A stretch of 64,000 bases of DNA, from the NCBI GenBank assembly GCA_024699855.1, contig JAMPIQ010000001.1, positions 3,410,001-3,474,000 on the forward strand. The letters run 5' to 3'. Every line of letters begins with the position of its first letter. Position 1 is the first letter of the stretch. The translations under genes were made by a program, and so were the position numbers. Below, one piece after another: positions 1 to 12,036 of the stretch. The notes beneath the pieces are model-generated. The model had not been told where the DNA came from. It saw nothing but the letters and a program-made list of their open reading frames with translations, and searched no databases. The DNA comes from Aphelenchoides besseyi (taxonomy: Eukaryota; Nematoda; Chromadorea; Rhabditida; Aphelenchoididae).

Positions 1-589
1 ATTGGTGAGTACGCTAATTCAAAGAGCAAGTGCAATCGTGGTCCCAAATCTGAGCAATGCCGCTAATTTGGAAGACCCAATTGGACCCTCTTCTTGTCCG
101 ACTGCGCGATTTGACCGACGTTCCACATCGTGTAAACAAATGAAATTGGAAAGCACCGCCGCAATGCCCACAGATTACAGCTCTGCGCGGTCTTCACAAA
201 CAAACTTTGCCAAAGTCGACGAACAGGTCGTGTGTGAGAGCGAATGGCTGATGGACGGGAAACAGCAAATGAACTAAAAGCAGTGACCACCAAACTCGCT
301 GAAGGCTTTCAATTTAGTTTCCGAGTTAACAAATTTAAAAGCAAAAAGCAACAACATATTACTTTTTACTTTACGGCTAAAACACATCACAAACAGCGGA
401 CAGTCGCCAACACTCCAAAATGCGCTTGTCGTCAAGAGATAAGAACTGAGCACAAGTGAACGCAATTGAACAGAAAAACAAAAGAACTAATAGTTTGAAT
501 GGAAGACCTTTTTGTTTAGTTCAAAAGCTTTGAACTCAAATTTAAAGATGAAAGTGATTATGAAGAGAATGAATCTCGATTCCGCACAA
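1..589. other. Left edge, no gene supported
   Basis: I see no recognisable exon on either strand here. Short open frames exist but show no family similarity and no consistent splice signals. The cadherin-like gene to the right could extend into it or past the window edge, because its last visible exon carries a possible splice donor (CAG followed by GTTGGT) just before its stop. Confidence 0.4.
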
Positions 590-3500
590 TTAATTGAGCC
601 CCCGGATTGCTGTTCTATAACCAACCTGTTTAACTCGAACAATTCCAACCGATGAGTTTGTGCTCAACTGTTCGGTTGTAACGTAGAAGTACTCGACACC
701 ATTTTCATTGTCTTCTGCTGGAGACAAATCAAAAGTAAAAACATCTGACGGTTCTTTACTGCACGCCGTAATCGACATAACTGCCGAATCGATTCCGGCT
801 AAACGAACAGGTTAGTGATGAGTTGCTATCGATTACAACTCACTTGTTTCCGGTACTCGAGCTTCGAAAACTTCTTTGCAAAACTGCGGTTTCTTGTCGT
901 TAACATCCGACAAACGAACGGTTATTGGAACAAAGCTGCGTATTCCATCATCAGCAGTTGCTGAAATTTTCCACTTTAAGTTAATTGTAATGGTTAGTTG
1001 TTTGTGTTTAAATTTATCGTCCCCTTAGGCCTCACACTCAAAACACATTGTGATGCAAATTGGACACCATTCTTACTCTCGATTTTAATTGTTTCCGCTG
1101 TTTGAATAACAAACTCACCAAACAACTCAAAAACTTTCGGAGTTTTCGGATCATCGTAGTCGATTAGCCGCCGAATTGTCACTATTCCGTCTTTTCCATC
1201 GACCAAAAAGTACGGCGATTCACGAGCAAGATTGCTGTCAACATAAAGACCATACTTTATCGGAAGTTTGGTTGCTCCTTCACGAATAGCCGGAAAACTT
1301 GCTGCTTTCAATTTCAAAACACTACGAACAAGTTACAAAACATTACAAATGAGTGGTTTACCTGTGACCCGGTGGCAAATTCTCTTCGATGGTAACATCG
1401 TAGGACTGTTCCATGAACTGCGGTCCAAGATCTCGAGGCACCACCTCAAGAACGGCGATTTCCGATTCACGACGACCCTGATCAATTGCATGCGCATAAA
1501 CACGATAAGTGACATTCGGATCGTAGCTCTCCAAACTCGTACGAACAGCTCCTGTCAAACTCTCGACAATAAACGCATCGGCAGCTAAACACAATCCATT
1601 GGTTTTAAGTAGCAGGTCTTTATTCTTACGGTCCGTGTTAATCAGTCGGAACTCAACGTTAGTATTTCCGTAACCATTCTCGTCTCTGGCTTTAAACTGA
1701 TAGACCAACATTCCAATTGGTGGCTCGGGAGGTACAACCGCAAGAAACGGTCGAGGTTTGTTCAAGAATGCTGGCGGTTCATCGACATCTTCCAATATGA
1801 TTCGAACTTTTTGATCTCGAACTAAAATATCCAATTGGCTTTGTTTTCTTTATTTCTTAGTTTTTCCCTCTACATCGTTCAAACGAACGAGTAAACAGCC
1901 GCTGGCCACTCAATTACAATCGTTTGAGGGCGCAAGGGATTAGCAGCCGGGAATCTCAATTGCATTTTCTTGTTTTTGCTTCCGCTCCCTTTTTCGAGCC
2001 AATAATTAACTGCTGCTTAATGAACTTGACGACTCTTCTATTTCACACGCTCAATTGTGTTTTACGAAAGACACGTGCTCCGCACTGTTATGGTTAATAA
2101 AACAAAAAATTTACGAATTTCATTCGTCTCCCGACCTTCGTCCATATGGCGCCGGTCTGAGCAGATGCAAAACGACCCCGTTAGTCCATGAATAGACTTC
2201 GATTTGATTGTCCATTGAATGCAACGGTCCGCCGGTGTGCTCAATCAACAACCGTCGAGTTATAATTGGCTGATGAGAACAATTGAGCAAAAAACAGACC
2301 AGCAAATCACAGCATGAACCTGTCGACACTAAACGCTCATTTAGGTTCGACCGTAGTGTCAGCTGTTGACTGCTGGTTTCGGGAAATGTAATTGAAATTT
2401 GGACCCAAATTAAATTCTTTGTCAATGTAAACAAACGCCGTTGAGATGTTGGCATTCGCCGATGAACAATTCAACGGCGGACATTTCGGCACGTTTGTCG
2501 AGTGGGTTGTGGAATTTGTCAAGTTGAGAGCGGCTTCCTTTCACCGCATCCGCGCATGACCTTGAGGTCTCCAGCTCTCGTTGGCCTCGAAGCCACGATG
2601 CATTTTGGCAGTTGCGCGATTATCCGTCTCACAGATTGGAAAGAAGTAATGCAATTCGATTAAAACGCCAATTTTACGGCCATCAGATGCGCATCATTTC
2701 CGCGCGCAAGCAATTCAGCCGGACATCTCGAGATGAATGCCGGAAATCTTATGAAAATTGACGCGTTTGCCACTTACTTGTGCTCTTCGAGTCGACATTC
2801 GCAATTTGAACGTTGAATTGAAGTTGAGATGAGGATTCGAAGTTCAACGATCGAATGAGCTCGAAGGATCCGTTCTCTAGTACTCGCACGGTGTTCTCGA
2901 ACTCTGCAGGTTGAGGTATAAATTCGCCTTCGAGCAGCGGCAATTTTATGTCCAATACACCCAACGGTTTGTCTTCGCGCAGCAAAACCGCAAAATCATC
3001 GGTTTCTCGTCTTTGCATCGGCAAATAACCAGAACGAAGTGATCGGCTATTTCGTATTGAAGACATTGGAGGTCTGGTTGGTCTTCGGGTTGTTGTTTGT
3101 TCACCGACGATAATGTTGACTGTCGCACGAGATGTCTGACAAGAAAAACTGTTAATAGGTGGAATGAGTACTCACTTTTCCTATTGAGTTCAGAGCACGA
3201 ACTGTGAATGAAAAGTGACCGGTTCGAAGTGTTTGAGTGGGAAAGAGATCACCGGCCAACGGAGTAATATCGAAAGGCACATTTTCGGGTTCAACACTGT
3301 ATACAACAACTCCATGATTTGTTCTTAAACAAACCTTAGTATCAATCACTATGCAATAACAAACCTCGCATTTAATCGAAGCAAAGTTTTGTGTGCAGGA
3401 ATCATTCTACGACGAAGAAAATAAGTCAATTGTTGAAAGCGTGGAGCTTCAAGACTTGTGAGTTCAATCTTGATACGGGCCGTCGATAACTGAGATTCAC

Positions 3501-4199
3501 CATCAAATGCTCCAACATAGAAATCGAAATTTGACGTGTCGTTTAGTGGTCTATCAACAATCAGCTAAAAGTCTAGAATACGAAACTACATTCACTCATC
3601 ATACTTACCTTTGCTTCACCATTTTCAGTTGTCAGTTTCAAATGAGAAGATACACGAGAAATGAAAGCATAACGAATTCGAGGGTTCGCTCTCAAGCTTC
3701 TTAACGAAATCGGTTGTTTGAATTCGATTGCTTTTCCCGGTTTGATTGCATCAGAGATGGTCGTCTCGTATTCATTCAAATAAAACCGAGATGAACTGCT
3801 GAAACTGCTAGTTGCTATTGAATTGTTGTTGGAAATTTACCTATTAGTGATTTCTGCATAGACGACAATAACCCGACGATAGGAACCCCGAACAGCCAAA
3901 ATTTCCAAACGAAACGGTCGATTGGCAAACGAACGGAGGTTCTGGGCGACAAGAATCGAATGATTAGACAAACGAAAAAGTCTCGTGGAATCAGCAGAAA
4001 ACTGAGGACTCAGTTGTTCATCGGATGTAGAAACACGATCGAATAGAAGATCTCCAACTAACCAGTCAACCGGGGCATCGTATCGTACTCGGTAAATCTA
4101 AAGAATATTTGAATAGAAGAACATAAGGTCAACTACCTTCACTGCATATGTTGACCATAAAGTCAGTGAGAAGACGAAAACAAAATGCATAGACAACAT
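590..4199 (-). CDS. Cadherin-like cell-surface protein, 3' end uncertain
   Basis: This is a multi-exon minus-strand gene. The first exon starts at 4199 and encodes a signal peptide (MLSMHFVFVFSLTLWSTYA) followed by a GTAGTT donor. Later exons carry beta-strand-rich extracellular repeats. The clearest lie at 1358-1826 and 994-1310 and show cadherin-type calcium motifs, including EDVDEPPAF at a repeat boundary, ARDENGYGNTNVEF, SYDPNVTYRVYAHAID and, further on, LSDVNDKKPQF. Cadherins are calcium-dependent adhesion receptors at the plasma membrane. I found no transmembrane or cytoplasmic part: the last readable exon ends at 590 without one. Either the gene continues to the left, or this is a secreted or broken form. 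A gap of about 940 bases between the exons at ~2778 and ~1838 may hide another exon. The exact family member is not resolved. Confidence 0.75.
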
Positions 4200-6753
4200 T
4201 TGGTTCAACCGTTTTTCATGACCGCAGGATTAAACAACTGGAATGAAAACACGATCATGTAAATAAAAGTCAAGAATAGAAACGTTCACGTCGCGCAGCA
4301 TCTGAAGAATTGAAACGCGGACTTCTGATGACCATTTGGCTCGTTTTTTGTAGAATTGGCGCCGCCTTTACACACGGTCATTTTGGCTCAATCTCCTTCA
4401 AATAGGCGGAGCAGCGAACAAAACTGACAGGGTCCCGATTAAAGCTGCCCGCCGCCTCCTGCTGTCCACTTGGCATGTCCATACTCCTTTTTATGGGCGC
4501 TTAATTTGAATGAATACAAAAGAACAAAACTGGTGGATGTTTGTAATAAAATTGGATTAGAAAGCAACGAAAGTGCCGTAAAAGTTTTCACAGCGGATAA
4601 TACGCAACACACGGCTGATCGATGCGATTAATAATAATGCTCCCTGTGAGGTGGACAGTTGGGAGCCAAAAATAATTGATGAAGGTAAACATTGCAGTTT
4701 ACGTTATTCGATAAACACCGCAGATTCTAAGAAAAAGCGATAAAACCGTTTAATGACTTTGGCAAGTTTTGATAATGTTGCTCTTACGGTAAATGGCAAA
4801 TGACCAATTGGTCGAATGTTTGCGTTGGTCCACATATCGCTGAAAGAATTGACATAATGAAACCCCGAATGTCGGTTTCCGATGCCAGAAAGAAGCGGTC
4901 AATTCTGATAGGGTAATGAAAAGACCGGAAACGGTTAGGCCAAAAACTCCGAGGCCAATGCGTACTGTTTCGTAATGAATTAGAATTTGAGGCAAAAAAG
5001 TCGACCCACTTCTTTTTAAGCTACTCCCCTTACTTTAGCGCTTCCAATACTCGACAGTCAAATAGAGCGGTCGAGTTATGGGCATGATGCTTAAGGAAAA
5101 AACAATTCGAATTGGACACTGAGTCCGAAGGCATTTCGTTGAATTTGAATGATTAAACCACTCGTGGCACGAAATGGACGATGAGCACGTCGGCTGAATG
5201 ATATGGTTTTTGCAAGCGAAAGTCCCGTTTATTGATGTCAACGATATGAACTCGACTGTTCCGTTAATCTACTACTCGTTGCGCACAAAGGAAATGCCGA
5301 TCGGATCCGAGTTATTTTATGACTCGGAGATTCGATATCGTCTTCTCACACGTTTGCCTGTTGGCCCATAAATCAGAAGACGATCCGATAAAACAAAAAC
5401 AATAGCCGACTGTCACTCCGCAACTTTCTTGTTGTTTATTCGCGCGATCAAGTCAATTAGATTAGTCGAATGCATCTGCCATTTTGATTAAGAGCGGGAT
5501 CAGTTTCTTGCTTGCTGTCAAAACCGGCTGCTAATTGGGGGAGCAATTTTGCAGTTGGATTCAATTTGCTCGCAATGTTTCTCACAACTTTCAAACACGC
5601 AAACAACAAAAAACGAAACCTTTTTACGTTTTTCTCGTAAGAAATGACCACAGACATCGACGACAACTTTAAGATCTCAAACGGGTGTCAATGGAAACAA
5701 GGAAATGAAGAGCGGAAAGTTGTTGCAATTTTAACTAACGACCTCAAGACCTTTTTTCGTTTGTTTTACTTTCAAAGAGCCACAGTATTTGGAGGTTGAA
5801 CCAGAAGTTTACTACTCCGACATTTGGATCTCGTTTTGTTGCGCAACGGTCAGCACAAAACTACGATTCGGTTGTTACGGACCGAAACAGGTGAAGTTGA
5901 CGAGGTATGAAATCGAGAAAGTCAGGTGATTAACGCTGTAGCCTTTGGAATGACCGGGGCTAATAATCGGTCAAGCAGTGCCCATTTCTCCGACTACTTA
6001 TGACCATCGTGGCCTAGCGACCGGTGTCCGGAAATTAAAGGGATGGAGAAGACAAAAATCTTCGATTAGTGCGCGAAACCACCACTCTGCAGTCTCGTTA
6101 ATGAACAGCAGTTTGAATGATGCCATTCGTTATGCAAATATTGAACCATATTTTGCTGTGTGTCCAATTTGTTCGCTTTCAAACGACTTGCGCGTTCTCT
6201 TCATCACACGCATCGATGCCTGTTACTGCAATTTAAATTCGTTTTCGTATGTTTAATATTAGAAACAAACAGGAAGTCTGTTCGAATTATAATTCGATTC
6301 TTCGAATTTGCGACACTCTTCCACTGTTTCGGAAAGACACCACGTGTTTTGCTTTCCAGCGGTTGTTTAATCGCTTCGTTATCAGTCTCATCGGGAATGT
6401 AAACATGACCGTTGATCGAAATTCATGGATTGCAGTTTGCGTTTAAATTTATTCATTCGGAGAGTAACCGTAAGAGAACTATCAACAAAAGCACTAGATA
6501 CATTGCTTCAATTCTATGTACAATGGGAATTCAAAACAACTATAACGTAGAAAATGCACTTAACGGATAGGTAATGAAAAGATTATAAACAGAGACCCGT
6601 AGATGAAAATCAAAATAATTAAAAACCGATATCCGTTAAGAAAACCGCTGGCACGCATTTAGCAAATCACCGAGAATGAACAGTAGAACGGCGAGAATGA
6701 TTTAAGTGAGTTTGGCAGCAAAATGAACGGATTCAAGACGTTTTGTTGACAAG
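4200..6753. other. Region with no confident gene; possible coding traces
   Basis: Upstream of the cadherin start. A plus-strand open frame at 5198-5371 (57 codons) has coding-like composition. It could connect with segments near 5644-5718, 5783-5890 and 5927-6001 through plausible GT-AG introns, the last two in the same phase, but no family is recognised. On the minus strand, 4750-4995 encodes a hydrophobic stretch (VRIGLGVFGLTVSGLFITL) that might be a membrane exon. Neither model is secure. The remainder, 6002-6753, shows nothing beyond short random open frames. Confidence 0.3.
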
Positions 6754-7596
6754 TCAAGCAGACGCAACGGCCTCAGTCAACACTTCGTTGAACTCAATCA
6801 ACGGTTCGAGAACTGGCAGATACTTCTGACGACGTGAATTGTGTTGTTTAGGTTCGGGCTTTTGTTCTTGTGCGGCTGCTTCTTTTGGATCGGGAGATGG
6901 AGTTCGAATCTCTTCACGATCAGGAACCACGCTCTTCAAATACACGTCCTATAATGAATCTCATCAATGAACATTTGAGTCGGAAAACTTACGGGAAGCA
7001 GTTTGTCTGGTTGTGCTTCGTCTCTTACGATGCGAACTGAACCAGCATTTCCTTTGGTCAGCTGTTCGTAGTGAATTAGTTGACGCCAAAAACCGATGTT
7101 TGGACGAACCATCGGTCGACGTGTGGTCATGAAATGATAAGCGGCTCGCAGATTTCGGAATTGGTATTTGAGTAAACTAAAAATAAGCTGTAAAGATGTT
7201 GTTATCTTATGACGTCTTACTAAGCCAAGCAGATCGCAGCGCTTCGAGAAACACCGGCAACACAATGGACAAGAACATTTCCACCGTCCTGAATCACAGC
7301 ATGAATATTGTCGGCAACCATGTCAAATGAAGGCATGAGATCTTCGTCGGAGGTGTCGTCACACCACAATTTCATTCGTTGAATTTCACCCAAAGCCTTG
7401 GCATTTGGGACTTCTTTTGTTGCGTTAACAATCAAACGGATTTTAAAGGCCTTAACATGATGATTATGTTACACGTTGCTCTGGACTTGTTTACCTTCAT
7501 GTTGGCCGGAGTCAACGCACTGACACCGCAAATGAAGAGACCGGGAGTCAGCTCGGATATTTGAGCGTATTCGGGATTAACTTGGAAACTCGGCAT
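6754..7596 (-). CDS. Atypical dual-specificity protein phosphatase (DUSP14/18-like)
   Basis: Four exons on the minus strand. The start is the ATG at 7596 (MPSFQVNPEYAQISELTPG), chosen because the conserved LFICGVSALT segment follows at the usual distance. The signature VHCVAGVSRSA supplies the catalytic Cys and Arg of the cysteine-phosphatase P-loop, and an aspartate-rich DDTSDEDL segment upstream fits the general-acid position. After a short intron the conserved tail reads RPMVRPNIGFWRQLIHYE, typical of small atypical DUSPs. These enzymes remove phosphate from Tyr and Ser/Thr of signalling proteins, often MAP kinases. The C-terminal extension is proline-, glutamate- and lysine-rich and not conserved. 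Introns are about 40-65 bases. The substrate cannot be predicted. Confidence 0.88.
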
Positions 7597-10334
7597 TTTG
7601 TTTGGGCGCACCACTCGGTAGAGTTCTACAAGCAATGAATGTTTACACAAATGACTGAGGACAGACACAAGGCACGTTCAATAGCCCGATTTTATGACCT
7701 TCCCGACGGCCGCAACTCGTGCTTAAAAGTGTTAAGTTGTCAATGAAGCTGATAAACGACAACATTCGGCAACATCACGATTATTTGTAATTAATTGGCA
7801 TACGCTCGTCCATTAGCAGACAACATTAGTGATCGATTAAGAGAACGCGCGAAAATCGTTAGTCAAAACCGCCCCTCCGACTGATCACATCGATGTAAGA
7901 GCACCCATGAACCAAAAAGGTCAATTTGTTTAGGACCAAAAGTTAAACATAACTGACCAGAAGCCTAATAATAAAATCAATCTATTAGTGTTCAGTCTTG
8001 TATGATTGATACTCGACTCCGTCGGTCTTTTAAACTGCAAACATTGGGAGAAAGTTCAAAAAACACAAAAGGACCTTTGTACCGCGTCGAGGACTTCGAA
8101 TGCGTGCAAAACGACGGCCACACCTGTCGAGAACCTTATCTTGCACGAACCGAAACAACGAGAATGCAACCGACGAGACTAAATGACCGACCAACTATGA
8201 AAAAACGAACGTGGATGGGCGTTCCGGAAATACGAAAAGTTTAATCAATTTGGACAGCTGATGTGTGATTGACGTTCAAATCGAACGATCGCACTTGAGT
8301 GCGCAATTGAACCCAATCAACTGCAACTAAATGGTGCCATTGAAATGAACAGTTAAATGTCAATCAAGTTGAATTTCGAATCACGTGTTCGTGTACGGCA
8401 CGCGTTTCGTCGAATTTGCGTTCAGACACGTTCGCATTTTTCACGAAATTCGATTGCAACTTCGAAACGCCGATAATCACGTAGTCCTAAACTATTGAAC
8501 GTCCAATTGGGGGGCCGAAGACGATCAACAACTGCGGGTCGAAATCCATGGTCCAAAGTCTTGTTGGTTTTTTGGATCCGCCAACTGTTGTCATCAATTG
8601 GCAGCTCACGACTCGCTTTTCTACCGTTTCCCCGCCGTCCCGTTCGCTCAGACCTCGAAATTAATTGAGCATCAGAAATCGATCAGTGTGTGTTTATCAA
8701 GCATCCAGTGATTACACAAAAACACTCAAATTCGGGTTGTCGCGTCGTCCTTGAAAACACGCAAAGGACAAAACAAAAACAAACCCCAAATGGCGTCGAC
8801 ATGTGAAAACGATCATTGAGAGTTGATTTTCATGAACGTGCAGAACGCGTGAATTGATGCCCGAATTAAAAATAAACTTCTCGTCGGCATCAAAGCCCAA
8901 AAGAACAACAGTTTACAGCAACCAAAATGATAAGAAGGGACAAACACGTGCACTCGTCTCGGTTGTTGTTTTCCGTTCGTGCACGTGCCTTCGTCGTCTG
9001 TCGATCGTCATGCGCCCCAATAAACCTTCGTTCTTCTCGTATCGACACGAATGCTCGTTGATTCCGGCGATCAACTCCGGAAGTTTTCGAAGAGATCCGC
9101 GGTGAGTCTCGAGGAACGACCGGACATCAACTGTTCTCCGATTCTTTGCGGGGGCTCTTGGAACGACAGGCCGAAATATTTCCGAGGCGGCGTCCTGAGA
9201 GTGAGCACGAAAAAGCCGCAGAGGTTTTAGGGGCGCGACGAAACGCACTCGCCATTTGAGCACACGACTGAAGCTGCTGAAGAGCACGTGAATTTCAGTC
9301 GACGAGTTTTCACGAAAAAAAGACGTTTTTTGCAAACAACGGGACTGTTAACGAACTTAAAGCGGTTGATTGACAATTTCACGAACGTCCTTTGTACACA
9401 TCGAATGGAGATGTTTGATGAGAAGTTTTGCATCATCGGCGAGCGCAAATCCGAATCTCGTTCCTTTCACGTGAATCCCCTCACATCGACCGGGAGATTC
9501 AGACGAAGACAAATTTGAGCTTCCGATTAATTGCAAAATGTGCACTCAAATTGTTCACGTCATAACTGATCAGTCACACTCGCTCGCACGCAAACAACTG
9601 ATATGAAATGGTGGTGGGCTTGTTGATCGGCTCGTCCAGACACTCCAACTTACGACATCGAACATAAAGACGCTGATTCACAATAACATGACTCAGTACT
9701 CGACATCGAGACCAATGATGAACTCACGGGAATCGGCCTTAGCAGACTGTTTGCACAGTAATCGGGCAACGAACATTCACGCCCGAGAATTTGTCCCCAA
9801 CTTTTAGACTTTCCGTCTCTATTTATTTATTTCTGACGGACAACGGAGGGTCAAAGTGTAGATGAAGACTGATGACTAAACCAGGAACAATACCAAATTC
9901 CAAGGTCAAAAAACGAAATCCAAGTCCCGTCGTTTAGTACACTTTCGCGGAGAAGTCCCACATCCGCCCATTGGCCGTTTACACGTCCTCTTCACGTGCA
10001 CAAACACATGGACGACTCGCATTCCGTTAAACCGAAAGGAAGACCCGCGGATGATGAACGGATATTCACGCATTTAAACAACTGTTGCCGCCGATCAAAA
10101 TTGACATGTCGGAACATGTGAAACGCACAGTTTCGAAACGGAACTAATTTTAGTTGCACTTTCTAAATTGACATTCCAAGAGTTATACGGTAGTAGTGTA
10201 AGATGATAGGCGTCAGTTCTAGGGAACAGAGAAAAGATTATATTGCTAAATGAATTTGCATGACAATCAATTAAAAACAAAAATGGAATTTTTTGAAGTT
10301 TCATTTTCGGATTTTTGTTTAAACGTCATCTTAA
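7597..10334. other. Gene-free interval between phosphatase and membrane-protein gene
   Basis: About 2.7 kb between divergent genes. Several open frames of 60-140 codons occur on both strands (the longest at 8913-9335, minus), but they are arginine- and serine-rich, resemble no family and have no supporting exon structure. The notable content is a cluster of CACGTG boxes, listed separately. It is probably regulatory for one or both flanking genes. Confidence 0.5.
8382..9998. promoter_or_regulatory. Cluster of six CACGTG E-boxes
   Basis: CACGTG occurs at 8382, 8945, 8982, 9285, 9468 and 9993. About 0.4 copies would be expected by chance in 1.6 kb of balanced sequence. The site at 9468 sits in the ten-base palindrome TTCACGTGAA, and the sites at 8382 and 9993 are preceded by T (TCACGTG), close to the TFEB/HLH-30 and Myc/Mad-type bHLH consensus. 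The binding factor and target gene are inferred only from position: the gene at 10,335 (+) starts 340 bases after the last box. Confidence 0.45.
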
Positions 10335-10975
10335 ATGACTGCTTCAAATACCATCGTTCCACCATTGTCTGATGCGCCGCAAAACTCTTGGCTCGCTACT
10401 TTTAGCATTCCGCTTATTCTTATCATTACAACGCTCGTGCTTGTCATTGTTGTGGTGCCTATCGTTGTATACGTAAGTGATCATTTAATGAGAATTAAAC
10501 GTGAATTCAGTTTTACGATCAAATAACCTCCAAGAAACAAGTTCCGTTGAATGCGATCGTTTTCGACCCGAAAGGATTCAGTACCAACGATCTCTATATG
10601 TTGAATGCTCGACAAATGAAAACGGGTTGCAAGTTACGAGAGGTGAATTTGAACGATCAGGGAGGATTAAACGTTCCGAACAGTCAAATGATTATGTTGC
10701 CAAATGCAATAACGCAAGAAGGACAAAAGCCGTTAATTGCCGACCAGCTATTCGCCGACACACTCAAAGATTCTGGCACAACAGGTGCTCCACTCAAATT
10801 CCTTCAAATGTAAGTTGTATAAGAAAAAAGAGGTAAACAGGCGTGTAACTTCAGTTATGAATGGAAAGACCTGACAAATTTGGCACCGATTTCCGAAGGA
10901 GAACAAGACCTTTCGAAAGTCGAGCGTACTTCCAAATTGGACACTCAGTCAATAATACCGAAATCTCAACATTGA
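10335..10975 (+). CDS. Small single-pass membrane protein, unrecognised
   Basis: Three exons (10335-10472, 10511-10809, 10855-10975) joined by introns of 38 and 45 bases with clean GT-AG ends, giving about 185 residues in one frame. The N-terminal 30 residues are polar, followed by a strong hydrophobic segment (IPLILIITTLVLVIVVVPIVV) starting near residue 25. The rest is hydrophilic, with a lysine patch (TSKKQ) right after the membrane segment. This suggests a type I/III membrane protein with the larger part on the lysine side, probably cytosolic. I recognise no family. It converges on the coiled-coil gene ending at 11211. Confidence 0.6.
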
Positions 10976-11210
10976 CTCATTTTTGTTCAAACACTAGTGC
11001 ATGGAATGATAATACGTATTTGATTTCGAATACACTAGTTATTAGTTCTGGATCAAAACAAAATTGTAGTGTATTTTTATTTTCTACGACACAAAGAAGA
11101 GATTGAAACGAGCTATCCCATAGCGTATTCCGATTTAACCGTTTCGTTGTGTTCATTTTGTGTCAGACGTAACGGAGACGATTTCTGGAAGTTAACATTG
11201 GGTATTTAAA

Positions 11211-11875
11211 CTAATTACTTCGGTTGATTACTTTCTCGGATTTCAACGAAGTTGCGGAGCTCGTCTTCTTAGCTTCTGCTGGATCGACATAATAGACAGT
11301 TGGTTTCTCTTCTTCGGCTTTCAAAACGTTAACCAACGGTGGGGCGCTGCGAATCAAACCCAAAATTGCGGCTCTTAAACTCACTACTTTGCGACCATTT
11401 GTTTGTTGACTTACGCAGCCATCACACGTCTCAGTGACAACCAAATTTCCGGTTTCATTCGTTGAATACCAAGACTTTTCTCGTTGTATTCGGCTTTCAA
11501 CTTCTTGGCCATGTCCTTAGTTTTGTACATTTTTTCGGTGACAAATTGATGTTCTGTTTTTGATCTGCTCATCGATAGCTCGTTGGCTTGAAGACGGTTG
11601 AACAGATCGGATGTAACCGCCGCTTCACAGCCGACGCGTTGAATTTCCATTTGTGCCGCTTCAATGCCCAAAATTGTTCGACTCAATTGGATACATTCGT
11701 AAACCAAATATTTCAAACGAACGTAACGATCGTAGACCTCATCTAAACAGGAGGTAAATATGTGGGTTGAATCTAAGAACTCACGAACTGCACTTGTTGC
11801 AAAGGCCAATGTCAACGAAATGACGTCCAAAACATTCGACCAAACCGACGAGCAAACGTTGTAAACCTGTTGCAT
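11211..11875 (-). CDS. Helical coiled-coil protein, possibly Smac/DIABLO-like
   Basis: Minus-strand gene starting at 11875, about 160 bases downstream of the USE1 stop on the same strand, so probably the last gene of an operon. A strong internal intron (GTGAGT to CTGTTTAG) lies near 11752-11795 although the frame also reads through it. Another lies near 11375-11415. The protein is almost all helical: an N-terminal moderately hydrophobic stretch (VLDVISLTLAFATSAV), then long amphipathic helices containing EAAQMEIQRVGCEAAVTSD, then a Lys/Glu-rich tail. The length and helix pattern recall Smac/DIABLO, a mitochondrial IAP antagonist, but this rests on pattern only and no processed IAP-binding motif was confirmed. 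It may be an unrelated coiled-coil protein. Confidence 0.5.
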
Positions 11876-12036
11876 TGTTGCGTATTAGATGAGAAAAAAA
11901 ATCACCAAAACTTTTTGAGTAACCACTCAACTGAAGACTTTGAGAGCAGTTGAAGAGAGAAGATTTGTAATTAGCATAATGTAGTTGTTTATTTTCTATT
12001 TGCAGTTGATAGACATGTTTATTCGTGCGATTATGT

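Noticed and set aside
2120..2455. Minus-strand open frame of 111 codons in the large gap of the cadherin gene
   Set aside because: It does not resemble cadherin or another family, overlaps other open frames of similar length, and no splice acceptor was found that joins it in phase to either neighbour.
8913..9335. Minus-strand open frame of 140 codons
   Set aside because: Arg/Ser-rich, no recognisable domain, overlaps plus-strand frames, and lies in the E-box-rich gene-free interval.
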